Assembly (NCBI GenBank): GCA_009192285.1
Contig: WBVU01000003.1
Coordinates: 4,619,973-4,683,972, forward strand
From: Morchella semilibera
Lineage: Eukaryota > Ascomycota > Pezizomycetes > Pezizales > Morchellaceae
DNA length: 64,000 nt
Reading direction: 5' to 3'
Part shown: piece by piece, positions 1 to 11,894 of the stretch
How positions within the stretch are numbered: position 1 is the stretch's first letter
Layout of the letters: each line of letters begins with the position of its first letter
Translations under genes and position numbers: made by a program
The notes under the pieces: model-generated
What the model was told of the DNA's origin: nothing
Seen by the model: only the letters and a program-made list of their open reading frames with translations
The model's database searches: none

Positions 1-569
1 AGCGAGGGGGAGGTATTTTGAGGAGGGGGTATCGTCATTGGGTTCTAGGAGGTTCGATGCCGTGATGGATTGGTAATGTAAATAGTGAAGATGGTGGGGA
101 GGAATATGAGGTGTGGTAGCGATGGGTTTCCATGAGATTCTATGAGCGAAAGTGTGAGTCATAGCAGACTGGCGGAGGAGATGTGTTAAATAGCGGGTAT
201 AGATGTTTTCCTTAGTTTTTTCTTTCTTTTCTCTCTGTCTCGTCTTCCTATTCTCTCGGTACATAGGAATCCACTCCTATTCCTAAGCCATAGCTTCTCG
301 TACCACAGACTCCGTCCTCTAGAAAGAGGAAACCCATAGTACCTCTCATCATCCTCGTTGAGGTCCATTCAGTCCTCACTCTCCGTGCCCTGTACCCTTC
401 AAGTTGTGCCTTTGCCCTTGCCTTTGCCTTTGCCTGTGCCTGTGCCTGTGCCTGTGCCCGCCCGGTGTTACCCTTGTCTTCATCGGTCTCCTCATCGCTT
501 AAGCTGTGCTCTTCGAGTCCTTCTGCGTCATCATTGTCACCTTCTTCTTTGCGTCGGGTTACTGTCACG
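1..569 (+). repeat. Chromovirus LTR (family LTR-1), cut by window start
   Basis: This is the 3' nine-tenths of the window's commonest repeat. A full copy is about 630 bp, starts TGTCCCGGCGTCTTGG and ends GGGTTACTCCGTCACA. The copy shows the CT-rich TTCTTTCTTTCT block, the hexamer array near 415-460 (TTGCCT/TGTGCC units) and a slightly altered end near 551-569. The same repeat bounds Gyp2 and Gyp3, which is why it is called an LTR. Its left end and target duplication lie outside the window. Confidence 0.85.
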
Positions 570-1056
570 GTATATTCTAGGTGCTAGGGAATGGGAGGAG
601 TGATTGGTAATTGTTGGATGAATCGGGGGTTGGTATGGAGGATCGGTTGCGGGAAGCGATAGTATTTCTTTGGGTTTCTATAGGGTTCCGTGGTATGGAT
701 TAGTAATCGATAGTAGGAAGCGATATATATATGGGCTGGGATTTCCTTTGTCTCTTCTTCTTTTTTCTCCTTACGCACCCCCCTGTTAAATAACCTTTTC
801 CTTTGGGTTCTCCTGTCTTGGTTTCTTTCTGGTTTCTCCTGTGGTTCGACTATCAAAATATATTTGGTTATACTCTTTACTTCTGCTTCCTGTCCTCGGT
901 TGTGCCCTTTGGTACCTCCGTGCCGAACTCGCTCACCTCGGTTAACAATCAGGCCCCCGTTACCTCCTGCACCTCACACTCGACTCTCTATAGATTCACT
1001 GCCTGCTCTATCCTCTGGTCCCCCAACCCCGTCCCATAACAGTTATTCCGTTACAG
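570..1056 (+). other. Unassigned LTR-like stretch
   Basis: About 490 bp lie between an LTR and the Gyp1 RNase H fragment. The layout loosely echoes LTR-1 (GTTAAATAACC, CT-rich block, final ATTCCGTTACA close to CTCCGTCACA), so it may be a strongly diverged LTR of a sister family. The match is weak, no target duplication was found, and the short open frames here look like chance. Confidence 0.3.
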
Positions 1057-1148
1057 CAAAGCTTTCCAAACACTTAAAACCGCCTTTACCACCACCCTGA
1101 TATTAGTGCACCTAGACCTAGAAAAAGAATTCATCGTGGAGACTGACT

Positions 1149-1285
1149 CATCAGCAAGACTTTATTTGTCTCCTAATGTCTCCTGAGCCTCAGGAGACTC
1201 AAAAAATATCCAGGGGTCTCAGGAGACTCTCAGGAGACCCAGGAGACTGTTGGGAGACTCCAGTCACAAGTTGAGTTTGCTGATG
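1149..1285 (+). mobile_element. 137-bp CATCAG MITE, copy 1
   Basis: The copy starts CATCAGCAAGACTT and ends AGTTTGCTGATG, with an interior of CAGGAGAC-type units in both orientations. It splits the RNase H stretch between the codons for the ETD and ASD residues. Unlike the other copies it has no clean 2-bp duplication (CT before, GA after). It belongs to the family tied to Plavaka element B by its ends. Confidence 0.85.
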
Positions 1286-1591
1286 GATGCTTCAGACTAT
1301 GTATCAGCTGGGATTCTGTCACAACAAGACGAAGAACAAATTCAACATCCAGTTGCCTACTTTCAAAAACACACTCGCCTACGGAATGCTACTACAAAAT
1401 CTACGATAAGGTGTTGTTAGCTATTATTTGTTGTTTTGAGGAATGGAGGCCTCATCTGGAGACAACTAAGTTCTAAGTCAAAGTGCTTATAGATTATTGC
1501 AACCTTGAGTACTTTATGTCGACTAAATTGTTGAATCTGCGTCAAACCCGTTGGATAGAGTCTATTTCGATTTAAATTTATTATTCAGTAT

Positions 1592-2072
1592 CGTGATGGA
1601 GTAGCCGGGCGCAACATGACAGCTGACAATGATGACGCAAGAGAGCTCGAGAAGCACAGGCAGTACCACGAGGACACTGACGAGGAAAAGAAGAGAGCCA
1701 GACGGGCGCAAGCATAGGCACCGGCAAGGGCAAAGGCAAGAGCAGAGGCAGAGGGCGTGGAATTGGGTAGGAAAAGCAGGAATCAAGTAAGGCCGGAAGT
1801 GAGGATCAAAGGTGACTATGAGATTGCCTTCTCCGAAGGCAAGTTTGGAGGCGAGAAACTATGGTTCTTTGAATGGGAGTATATTCCTATATACCGAGAT
1901 GACAGGAAGATGAGACAAGGAGAAAAGAAAGCAAAGAACTAAAGGAAAAGTCTTTCTGCTCTATTGAACACTCTCCTCCACCAGTTCACTATGACTCATA
2001 CCTTCGTCCATAGAAACCCATAGAAATCTATCGCAACCACACTTTGTATTCCTCCCCACTATTTTCTCTAAT
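1592..2072 (-). repeat. Diverged LTR-1 copy inside Gyp1 (reverse)
   Basis: The sequence begins CGTGATGGAGTAGCC, a diverged reverse end of LTR-1, and keeps the hexamer array (GGCAAAGGCAAG units near 1725) and the CT-rich block in reverse. Its far end is lost next to a MITE stub. It sits between the RNase H and integrase parts of Gyp1. Confidence 0.75.
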
Positions 2073-2126
2073 TTTGAGTCTCATGAGACTAAGGAGACAT
2101 CCGGAAACAAATGAAGTCGTGCTGAT
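2073..2126 (-). mobile_element. MITE stub (CATCAG family, copy 6, partial)
   Basis: The sequence has GTCTCATGAGACTAAGGAGA followed by AAATGAAGTCGTGCTGATG, which matches the last 50 or so bases of the 137-bp MITE in reverse orientation. The other end is missing, so the insertion was truncated or partly deleted together with the adjacent LTR. Confidence 0.6.
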
Positions 2127-4100
2127 GCTCCTGTTAGTGAGTTATTTAACAAAACTTACCAATGCGATAGTTTTCCAAATAAAATCCTAGCGTTACTCCA
2201 AGATGACTTTCAACAATCGAAGGAAATTTTGTTAGCCGAGTGAAAGGAAAGCGAAGAGGGGTTGTTACTCTACCAAAATATACTTTATGTTCCCGACTAT
2301 GATGAACTCAAGCTTTACTTCCTACGAGAATACCATCACAAACCTCCCGCTAGATACCTTGGAAGGTCAAAAACCTTAGAACTCCTAAGTCGAAACTATT
2401 ATTGGCCGACTATGTGGAAATATACAGGCTGCTATATTCAGAATTGCCAAACTTCAAGTTGCCAGCGGAGTAAAGTGAACCATAATCATCTGCAAATAGT
2501 TTTGTGACCGCTGTCAGTACCCAACAGACTTTTGTTACGGGGCTTGGTGACGAAGGGAGTTCAGAGAGCCAAGGTACATAACCGAGGCTGGACTATGACT
2601 AGGGATGAGGTAAACTACCAGTAGGCGATATGTCCTACAGTTACGGACATAGCAAGGCAAGAGCTATGGTGAGACAAAGCAGGGATGCGAGAATGAGTTA
2701 AGACTTAATAGAATAACTGATATTGTATTTAATAAAGACACATGAGACACCAGAAGCGAAAGACCGAATTAGAACAAGAAAGATGAGGGAATCCAAAAAG
2801 TAGGATTAAGAACAGAAAGAACAGGTAGGGAAGAAAGAAGAGAAAGGAAAGACCAAGGAAAGACCCATAGCCGAATATATATATTCTCCACATTCCTGTA
2901 CCGTCGTGACTTATGATTTGTGTGACGGATACCTATAGAACCCAAAATCCAGAAATGGAAACATGTAACCCTGAGCTCATTCTACACTAACCTTCCTTCC
3001 GCGAACCTCGTAGTACGCCGTGATAACTTTGGACAGATGTTACTAGGGATTTTGTAACAGGACTTCCGGAAAGTAATGGTTTTAATGCCATACTTGTGGT
3101 AGTAGACCGGTTAATGAAAATGAAGCACTTGATTGCCACCACGGAGAATGTCAATACCAGGGATCTGTCTCGTCTATATTTGGAAAAAGTATGGAAACTT
3201 CATAGATTACCAGAGACCATTAGTTCAAATCGACGAACACAGTTCACCGTCGAGTTTTGGAAGACGCTTTGTAATCATTTAGAAATAGCCCCTCCATATT
3301 CCACCGCCTTCCACCCTCAAACCGATAGACAAACAGAAAGAACTAATGCAATTATGGAGCAACACCTACGCAGCTATGTATCCTATCAACAGGATAACTG
3401 GCCTGACTTTCTCCCACTGGCCAAATTTGCTATCAATAATCATATTTCTGAAATAACTAGTATGTTCTCCTTCCAAGCTAATTGTGGAAGAAACCCTCGA
3501 ATATCCTTCGCTCCTCTGCAATATGACAAGACCATGAATGAAGATCAAGCTAATGAGTTGGCGAGGCAAATGAAACAAGTATTTGATTTTTTGGGGACTA
3601 AAATGTTCAGGCCTCAGAAGATACAACAGGAAATGGCTGATTTACATCGCACTCCGACACCTCGGTACACTATGGGCGATCAAATTTGCCTCTCCACCCG
3701 GAACCTTGAGATAAAGAGATCATCAAAGAAACTCGATTGGAAACAAATTGGCTCTTATTCGATACAACGAATAGTAAGTCCCTATGCCTATAAACTTGAT
3801 TTACCTCTCCCTATGAAAACATATCCTGTATTTCACGTTTCGTTATTATTGCTGTTGGTCAATGATCCTGTTCTAGGATAAATTATCGAGCCACCAACAC
3901 TGGTTGAAATAGAAGGAGAAGTTGAGTGAGAAGTCGAGGTAATATTAGATTCAAGCAAGAGAGGATGACGAGTCGAATACTTGATTTGATATGTCGGATA
4001 TAAAGAATCTTCCTGGCAACCTTCGAGTAACTTGAATTTAGAATATAGTCCTGACCTTCGAAAAGCTTTTCATGATCAGTATCCTTTGAAACCTCGGCCT
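2127..4100 (+). pseudogene. Gyp1 integrase region with chromodomain-like end
   Basis: The stretch after 2127 shows the integrase HHCC-type zinc region (H..H near 2330, paired cysteines near 2450) and the family phrase GRSKTLELLSRNYYWPTM. From 3096 comes the DDE core region, recognisable by [23 protein letters not shown] and [17 protein letters not shown]. After 3881 a stretch resembling a chromodomain (EVEVILDS and VEYLI, about 3910-4050) reads in another frame. The integrase would insert retroviral-like cDNA; this copy is a fossil with multiple breaks. Confidence 0.8.
2524..3029. mobile_element. Unidentified ~505-bp insert in Gyp1 integrase
   Basis: Comparison with the Gyp2 integrase shows that bases between ...GTACCCAA and CTTTGGAC... 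are extra. The insert has a run TATATATATATTC near 2875, an AAAG-rich purine block and no long open frame. Its size and layout would suit a solo LTR of another family, but no TG...CA ends or duplication are clear. Confidence 0.5.
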
Positions 4101-4133
4101 ATCAGAAGCTAGGCCCTAGGAGGGGACCTGATT

Positions 4134-4763
4134 TTACCCAGCGTCTTTGCATTGGTCCTGAGGGTCCGGTAGTCAAAGCGTTGTTGTAACTGATAGAGAA
4201 TTGCTAAGCGAGAAAGGGATGAGATGGGGTGAGAATATCGTCACTAGATTCTGGAGGATTCGATTGGCGTAATAGATTTGTAGTGTAAATAGAGAAGATG
4301 ATGGGGAGGAATACGAGGTGTAATGGTAATAGACTTTCTATGGGATGCTACTAGTATAGAGTGGGGTATGACTCATAGTAGACTAGTGGAAGAAAGTATT
4401 AAATACTGTAGAAATGTTTTTCCTTTAGTTCTTTCTTTCTTTTCTTTCTGTTTCATTATCCTGTTATCTCGGTACATAAGAATATACTCCCATCTCCAGC
4501 CATAACCCACTTGACTTCATGATCTGTCTTCAGTAACGAGGAGACTCATGGTATCTCTCATCGTTCTACTAGTTGAGGTCTATCTGGTCCTCACTTTCTC
4601 TGCCCCGCTCCCTTTTGCCTCTGCCCTTGCCGGTGCCTATACTTGTGCCTGCCCAATGTTGTCCTCGCCCTCGTAAGTGATTTCGTTGTGCTAGCTATGC
4701 TCCTCGAATCCTTCTGCGTCATTATTGTTTTCTGTTACCTTGCCTCCTGGTTACTCTATCACA
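4134..4763 (+). repeat. Gyp1 3' LTR
   Basis: This LTR-1 copy directly follows the Gyp1 polypurine tract, which sets the sense of the LTR (TGTCCC... is 5'). It is diverged at its start (TTACCCAGCGTCTTTGC) and ends TTACTCTATCACA. The CT-rich block (4430-4450) and hexamer array (4620-4660) are recognisable. Confidence 0.85.
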
Positions 4764-4934
4764 CTGCCTGCCTACCTACTAGTACTTGCCATATCTACTT
4801 ACTTCGCTGCTTGATTCGCTACTTGTATCTATTGCTTGATGGATTAGCTCAGGTATGATTAGTAGGAGCAGAGAACTGGGGGTTACAGAAGTGAAGGTAT
4901 GGAGATAGAGATGTAGGGATGGAAGTGTAGAGAT

Positions 4935-5075
4935 TATCAGCAAACTACTATTTGTGACTGGAGTCTCCTAACAGTCTCCTGAGTCCCCTGAGAGTTCCCT
5001 GAAACTCTTGGATATTTTATGAGTCCCCTGAAGCTCAGGGGATAGTATCTGGAGACAAATGAAGTCTTGTTGATA
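4935..5075 (-). mobile_element. CATCAG MITE, copy 2
   Basis: This is a reverse-orientation copy, 141 bp, running from TATCAGCAAACTAC to AAGTCTTGTTGATA. It is flanked by the dinucleotide AT on both sides (4933-4934 and 5076-5077), the 2-bp duplication seen at most copies. It sits in a low-complexity GGTATGGAGATAGAG stretch. The interior carries CTCCTGAG units. Confidence 0.85.
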
Positions 5076-8000
5076 ATAGAGGTATGGAGATGGAGGTATG
5101 GAAGGACGTGATATCATTAAGACCCAACCCTAACCCTGAATTGCCTACAGCTTTTGACAACTCTTTTCCTTTATATATGATTCTCTCCAAAAAACCATTA
5201 ATCATGCCTTAAAGGACTCTCAATCGGCACCAAATATAATCTTCTTCACCCTTTTGAATTCAATTAATAGTCTTTTCAAAATTAAGTATTTTCAATCATG
5301 CTGCAGTATTAGTGCTCAAAATAATACTTATAGAAATATCCGAACTGGCGCTAATGTATATGCATGTATTCATTATCAATTCTTAAACCACATTAATACC
5401 TCTGCTCCAGTCATATCCATAGTATATTAAATGCTGTTGAAATGCCCGCTTCTACTGAAGACAAAAAAAACTTTCATTCTGTATTTGTAGGAAGTACTAA
5501 ATAAAAACTCTTCTTGAGTTGCACCAACTGTCACCCTAAAAGCCCCTATCCCCAACCTCAACCCGATCCCCCGAACTTTGGTTACCCTATTGGAGTGAAA
5601 GTGAATTATATATATACGATGGCTCAAATGCCTCGATAACGGCTATTCACATTTGGCTTGCATGCTATTGGCAACCTTTCAGCGGGCTGCGCTTGATTTG
5701 CCAGGCTACTACCACTAACGAAATTCCTCTCCCAACTCTCCCAACTAAGCTATATATTTTAGCAAGTCTCCACTTCATCACAGATCTTTAGCCCCAAAGG
5801 TTTTTACGGCCTACTATTGCCCCTTTAGTTCCTTATGCAGATCGCTTGTTTTCCTTATCACTTTTGAAATCAAGTTAGTTCTCCTGTCCTTTTTCCTCGT
5901 ATAAATGACCTTACTCTAAAGGACGAGGACTCCAGGGTCGGCTATGACACACCAAAGAAGCCCACATTGATTACACAGATACAAATGCAATTAAAATTTT
6001 ATAAGGCCAGTGCTTGACTTCCGAGCTATTAGACATCTTTATTAGGTTGTCTCCGTTGGAGAAAAGTGTGGTGTTAGTCATGGTCGCTCACTCGTCAAAA
6101 CTGCCAAGACTCCACGAATCAAAATCAACAAGACGTTTGAGGAATATAAATGAGCACTAAATGAAACCCCAGAGATAAAACTCGCAGGCTCCCGCAAATA
6201 AATAGGAAGAAAGAAAAGCACAAAAACTCCATAGCTCCAGAGATGGAATCCCCATGTCGAATGATGATATTTGAAAAAGAGATAAAACCCTGCTATGTGA
6301 TTAGATACTATCTTCAAATACCACCAAAGTTGAGGCATGTGTGGTTAATATAACAGATTGGGGTAGCTTCCAACCTTATTAGTGTCGGTATTTAATTATT
6401 TCCATTACGGATGTAATCCGTTGAATTACTTCTGTCCGGAATCTCAACCTCTGATGCTCCAATACTCTCAACGTCTCTGGTAAATTCTGTCCGCGTCATT
6501 ATACCATCAAGTGGAATTGACCCTGCTTTCCGGCATGTACTTGAACCAGCCTCAATCTGTGTGATAACTTGCCCAGAGCACGGGCCCCTTTTTTCAAGAT
6601 TGAGATCCTTGAAAGCCGATCCATGACTTGCGGAGGATTGGCCATACTGGTCCACAATAGTCCTTAGGCAGACGTGACATCGAGGCATACGCGAGACTGC
6701 TTCGTCTTGGTGGGTAACCCAATGGAGCACTAACACTGAGAAAAGGACTAAAAAAGCACGTGGTCAAAAAAACCGAAACCTTGGGGTCGGATGGTGGGGC
6801 ACATACTGTCGCTATTACAGACAGCAAAGCATACCCAGCCAGGCTCTCTCCCACGGAGGATAATAAGAGATATTAAATTTCTTTTTACGTGTCAGAGACA
6901 CCAAAAATAAAGATGGGAAAGCTATTAATATATCCACAACGTACCCAAGAGTTGAAATTAGGGTTAAGCAGCTTCCAATAAAAGTACGTAAAGCAACTTG
7001 ATGAAGACGAGCCTGCTTAGTCCTGGCCCCATTATTGAAGGTATAAAGACCTAGGATTATTAATAATGATACTTTATTTAAGGTGGCAGAAACCTCAGGT
7101 CTCCGTACCGTGTAGTGGTTTCAAAAACAGATATGTCAGATAAACCTAAAATGGCCTCGTTAGCTACATGAGTATATCCTTATAGGTGGAGGGAGTAATG
7201 GACTCGCACGTTTATAACAAAGTCAAAGACCAGGAGCGGTATATTAGCAGGAAGTTTTAGGCCAATCTTGCATTCCCCATCCTCCGTTATTACAGCGTTC
7301 CGACTAGATAGCACATAATATATTAGCGTGACTGACAGCTGGTGTGTCTTTCGGTGAGTATGGCTTACTAGACAAAGGTCAAAACAATAATGACAATATA
7401 AGGAATCATCATGCCGAAACAATTAAATACAAACAGCTTGTCTTTCCAGCGAGAGTCGTTGTTACCGCGTATAACATGTACCTGCCCAAGTCAATATTAA
7501 TTTTATAGGATAGTAAAATTATTTAGCCGCATACCTTTTCTACCAGGAAGAAATACAGCAGGACCTTGGAACTGAGGTAGCAAACAAGGCATAACAAGAT
7601 TCCAGTATCACAGGCTTGGTGGCTGCTATTGAGGCCGAAGCTTGCCTGTAATATTGTACTCGAAAGCACGAATAGCCAGCTATCAAAGAAAACGGCCAGA
7701 ATTACTACGTGCAGGTAAAGTTCTCTAGGTCGTCAGTGAACCAATAGCAGGTTGAGTTCGAATTAGGATGCAGGAAGAAACTAACACCATCGAGCCAGGG
7801 CCAAATTCCTCACATCGCGCACACTGGTGAGCCGCCTAGCTAGGCAAAAACTCACAACACTAATAGCGACCATAGCAAGCGAAATGCTTGATGCAAAGGA
7901 TCCTGGTGAAATTTTACTTCCATCATGAACATCACCATTGCTAGTATCACCCATGCGGATTGGTCTCAAGTAAAGAATATAGTGATTTATAAAAGTACGA

Positions 8001-9551
8001 GAGGTTTGGAATTCTTTCGGAGATGAGGTGGTGGACAAAGATGGCAGTGCCTAGAAAGTAGAGTTGGGGGGTGACGATTAACGAGGAATATCTTGGTAAC
8101 AGATCGCGGGAGATTGTGGTACTGCAGGTGCTTTCCGCCGATGTTGTTCGATGTCTGGAAAGCCCCCAATATAAGAACAGCCCATCCAGTTTTCAGGGTA
8201 ATAGGTGTACGGTCAGATAGAGTAGGTACATACGTGTAGGTAGAGTACTCTGAAATGAATTTTGCCAGCGGCTGTCACTTCCTCCTCTCTTCCTTTCTTT
8301 TTTTTTGTACCACACATTTCCTTTGGCAACCGTAGATAAAGTAAATCTAGTATAAACCGTACATGTAGTCCCTACTTAGAATCCTGTCTACATTATTCGA
8401 TATCGATAGAGCTGTAAATTTATCATATACCACATGTACTCATACAATATAGTTTGACTTGCCGTGTATTTAGGACAAGATTTGTAGATAAAACGCTCTT
8501 GAATACATGTGCACCCGCTATACTAGAGGATAATTTGGGTAGACATTCACAATTTCTGTAACTCTCACCGCTACGTGATTGCCAAGAGAGAGAGAGGAAA
8601 TGATCACAAAGTGTCATTTGAGGTTACAATCCCGGCTTGTTGCAGAAAAGGGTTCCTGATGGCGTGCGGGTCGATAGGGACGGTCTTGACCGTGCACTAC
8701 TAAGGTGTGGGGGCGTGCTGTCCTAGAGACATTTAGGTAACCCCGGTATTCAGCTTCTCTATCATCCATGCATTACGGTTACCTACAGTCTCCCTCCGCT
8801 ATAACGAACCTGCATATTCCAAAATTTCTCGTTCGACACATCAGATTATTCGGTACAGATGTGAAATTGAAATTCGGATCACCAAAACTTATTCGTAATA
8901 GCAGATTTGTGGCTTTATTGGCATTCGGTATAGCAGATGTGGACCGAGCTTAGGTTAAGCTTATCTACTAATCCACATAAATTATCTCGTACTCTATTGT
9001 ATCCAGTTATTATGTATTATGCTATGGTAATGGGAGACTAGTCACGTGTTAAACTCATTTCTAGAAGGACTGGACGGACAAGTATCCGCGTTACTTGAAT
9101 ACTAATATTGTACTTATATGTCACCCATGGTGCGCCTTGCAATTTATGTCACCTTTAAGGCGAGCTGCACCATACATGATTCTCAAGGAATAAATAACGT
9201 CAACTGAGACGTCGGCGGGGAATTTTGCCAGAGGCGATCCTATTGTTTTTTATGCCCCAACTAAAAAGAACCCCCGCGTTTGCGGGCTCGGAAATTAGAA
9301 TCAGGGCAAGTCCATGTAGTACATCATCGACGTGTCACGAAATGCATCCTGAAAACCGAGTTCCTAAACTCCTTCACTCGGGTAGAGCAGTTTGCGCCGC
9401 ATTGATTCGAACGAGCGGTCTGGACATTGCCTCTTTCAAATTAGAGGGCGAATGTAAGACAAATCGCAACTTGATCGTTGTGTGTGCGCCTATTCAGTAC
9501 AAAACGAGGACCGCGGGTCTTCTATATCTAGCCTCTTATTGTGCTGGGTAT

Positions 9552-9645
9552 GTACTCGGGGCAGGCAATAGAACCTGAACATAAAACGCGCTATCAGGGC
9601 TACCAGAAAAACGATATTCAGGTTCTTCTTGCCTGGCCCGAGTAC
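9552..9645. repeat. Long imperfect hairpin
   Basis: The left arm 9552-9579 (GTACTCGGGGCAGGCAATAG then AACCTGAA) pairs with the right arm 9617-9645 (TTCAGGTTCTTCTTGCCTGG then CCCGAGTAC), with one 1-nt bulge and few mismatches around a 37-nt loop. No coding frame or known element explains it. Confidence 0.7.
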
Positions 9646-10200
9646 AGTCGCGCTCAACAACTTGAAGTTCGTGCCGTTTCGCCCACGTCAACCAGCCATG
9701 ACGCCTCCGAAGTATCAATGAATAAATAAATTGACAAGATACTTATTTAATAGGAAACACAGAGCAATTTCTAATAGAATATAAGGAAACCAAATATGTT
9801 ACCACTTAGCGTAAGCACGCCCCAATTAGCGATACTTGCCGTCCTCGACCAGGACCCATGACAACGGGTGAGAGAGTCCTTTCCCCACCATCAGTCAATC
9901 CATAACGCAAGTTCAACAAGATAAGCTAATCACCCGCTCTCATGGTTCCACAACACGCACGGGACATAAGTACATGTACTCTACACTGATATGCATATAT
10001 ATGATCAAGCGAGGTGCCGTGATTGCTTTGCATAACCTCCAAACCCATTTACGAGATTTAGCAAGAGACTGGTGTTCCATGCTCTATCCCTTCGCCTGTT
10101 AAAGCTGCCAGGTTTCGCCAAAGTAATATTATCATAATATAGTACATGGGTTCAGTCTGGGCGATCCAGGTTGCGTACTACATGAGACATATAAAAATAA

Positions 10201-10275
10201 TAAAGGACGAGACTAAGAAAAGGAGGTAAAGAAGTAAAGGACGAGACTAGAAATAAGTAGTAAAGGACGAGGATA
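10201..10275 (+). repeat. Short direct repeats just left of PB1
   Basis: The core TAAAGGACGAGACTA occurs at 10201 and 10235, and a variant TAAAGGACGAGGA at 10261, separated by purine-rich spacers. The array lies immediately outside the PB1 left terminal repeat. Function unknown. Confidence 0.6.
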
Positions 10276-11757
10276 TGTGTGTTCCTCTAATATTGATGGT
10301 ATCCCTTAGGATGTCAATAAATGCTGCCCCCCTTCAGCGCGACCCTCATGCAGGTGTCTGCAGCCAAGATTTGTGGCTGTATATCAAAATAGGTGGGGTG
10401 AGCGTGTCTAGAAGCTCAACCATTCTAGCTACTCTCCGGGTGTTTCCTACTTGCGATGTCAGACTTTCCCAACTCAGATCATGAAAGTGTATGTTAGGGT
10501 GAAGCACCTGTCAGCAACGGACTTGGAGAAGAAGTTTTGGATTACTCTACCTTCCCCCTTCGGTTGATTCAGTTCCTGAGTACGAGCCGGTGGATTCTCA
10601 GTTCCCTACCATTCAGCACATTCGCGTAACATACCTGCAGGGATGAATATTCAAAGTCCGCTTGCTTCCTTTCAACTCTTCGTAACTGATGAGGCGTTTG
10701 CAACCTTTGCTATCAACATCAACGTTTATGCTGAATCAAAAAATGCCAATGGAGCTGGAAAAAGACACTGGAAACTGACATGTGCAAAAGAGTTAAAGAT
10801 ATGGTTTGGACTGTTGATTTTTATGGGGTTGGTGCGGGTGTCAAAAATAAATTTGTATTGGAAGACAAACAATCAGTACACTTTTGAGCCTATGCAACAC
10901 ATGGGTCTTACCCGGTTCCAGCAGTTGAAGCGTTACTTTCACCTGTCTCCATCAGTACGAACAGGTGATGTACCTCCACTTCGGTATGCTAAAGTGGAGC
11001 CTTTTGGAGAATGGCTTCGGGATGGATCTAAGAAATATTTTCTTCCGCCTACTGAAGTATCAGTTGATGAAATGATGGTTCGATTTACCGGTCGCTCAAG
11101 CCATATGATCAAGATCCCGAATAAATCAATCAAATAAGGGTACAAGCTATTTGCCCCTATGTTGGCGTGGTTTCATGTACTCCTATCTCTACAGTTCACA
11201 AATGAAGAAGATGATCGGGGTCGACAAGTTACAGAATCAATCTCTTACAGCTAGTATGCCATAGTATATTTTGCACAATATCTACCATACTCAACCCATT
11301 GTTTCGATACTTATATAGATAATTATTTCTCTAGTGTCTCATTATTCTCCTATCTACGCAGTTTAGGTATTAGTGCATGTAGGACAGCACGTCCCAAATC
11401 TAAACAATTCCCTCCGGAGTTCGCACAGAAGAAGATCTGGCAAAAAGCTAGACAGCTATGGAACATACTTGAAGGCGAAGTAGTTGATGATGTTTTAGTC
11501 TTGATCTGGATGGACAATAACTACGTACTCCTCCTTACAACAATACACCATGTCAAAGGAATCAAAAACTATATAGCATGTTTTCGCCGATGTCCTGGAC
11601 CAACAAGCGCAAATGGAAAAATAGATAGGCCCATTTTTGGAGTTCAAAATACCCGTTGGCTGCTAGTTCCAGTGATTACCGATACGTATATGTCCCAGCG
11701 TCTTGGCATCGGTCCCGAGGGTTCGGTAGTCAAAGCGTTGTTATGATTGTTAGGGCA

Positions 11758-11894
11758 CATCAGCAAGACTTCATTTGTCTCCTGATGTCTCCTGAGCCTT
11801 AGGAGACTCAAAAAATCTCCAGGAGTCTCAGGAGACTCTCAGGAGACCCGGGAGACTGTTGGGAGATTGCAGTCATAAGTTGAGTTTGCTGATG
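11758..11894 (+). mobile_element. CATCAG MITE, copy 3
   Basis: A 137-bp copy, CATCAGCAAGACTTC to AGTTTGCTGATG, flanked by CA on both sides (11756-11757, 11895-11896). It sits inside the solo LTR; the empty site is visible in other LTR copies. Confidence 0.93.

Larger units (their letters stand above)
1057..4763 (+). mobile_element. Gyp1: broken Ty3/gypsy chromovirus, 3' half
   Basis: This fossil LTR retrotransposon keeps RNase H (1057-1591), the integrase zinc-binding part (2127-2523), the integrase core (3030-3881), a chromodomain-like tail (about 3910-4080), a polypurine tract (AGGCCCTAGGAGGGGACCTG near 4112) and its 3' LTR. Gag, protease and most of RT are missing. It is interrupted by a MITE, a reversed LTR, a MITE stub and an unidentified insert of about 500 bp. 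It is broken in many places and older-looking than Gyp3. The C-terminal chromodomain is the mark of the chromovirus branch of Ty3/gypsy. Confidence 0.85.
5076..10299. other. Gene-poor, non-repetitive spacer
   Basis: This 5.2-kb stretch shows no match to any repeat in the window and no open frame over 120 codons with protein-like composition. A minus-strand segment (6392-6854) has two overlapping short frames with a GTATGT...CTCAG intron-like pair between them but no ATG, so I do not call a gene. A hairpin lies at 9552-9645 and short direct repeats at 10201-10275. It is probably the oldest, pre-insertion DNA. Confidence 0.5.

Noticed and set aside
358-603. PLPLPVPV and QAQAKAKA frames in LTRs
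   Set aside because: They arise from the hexamer array within LTR-1 and recur in every LTR copy in whichever frame is open.
1149-1285. 2-bp duplication at MITE copy 1
   Set aside because: Flanks are CT and GA; they do not match, so this copy is not counted as support for the 2-bp rule.
6392-6854. Possible small secreted-protein gene on the minus strand with a GTATGT...CTCAG intron
   Set aside because: No ATG upstream in frame (the frame opens with GTG), a stop lies just before it, and neither exon resembles a known family or has convincing composition.
9225-9578. 117-codon open frame in the left spacer
   Set aside because: No domain, no promoter-like CT run, composition like random translation, and it ends inside the hairpin.
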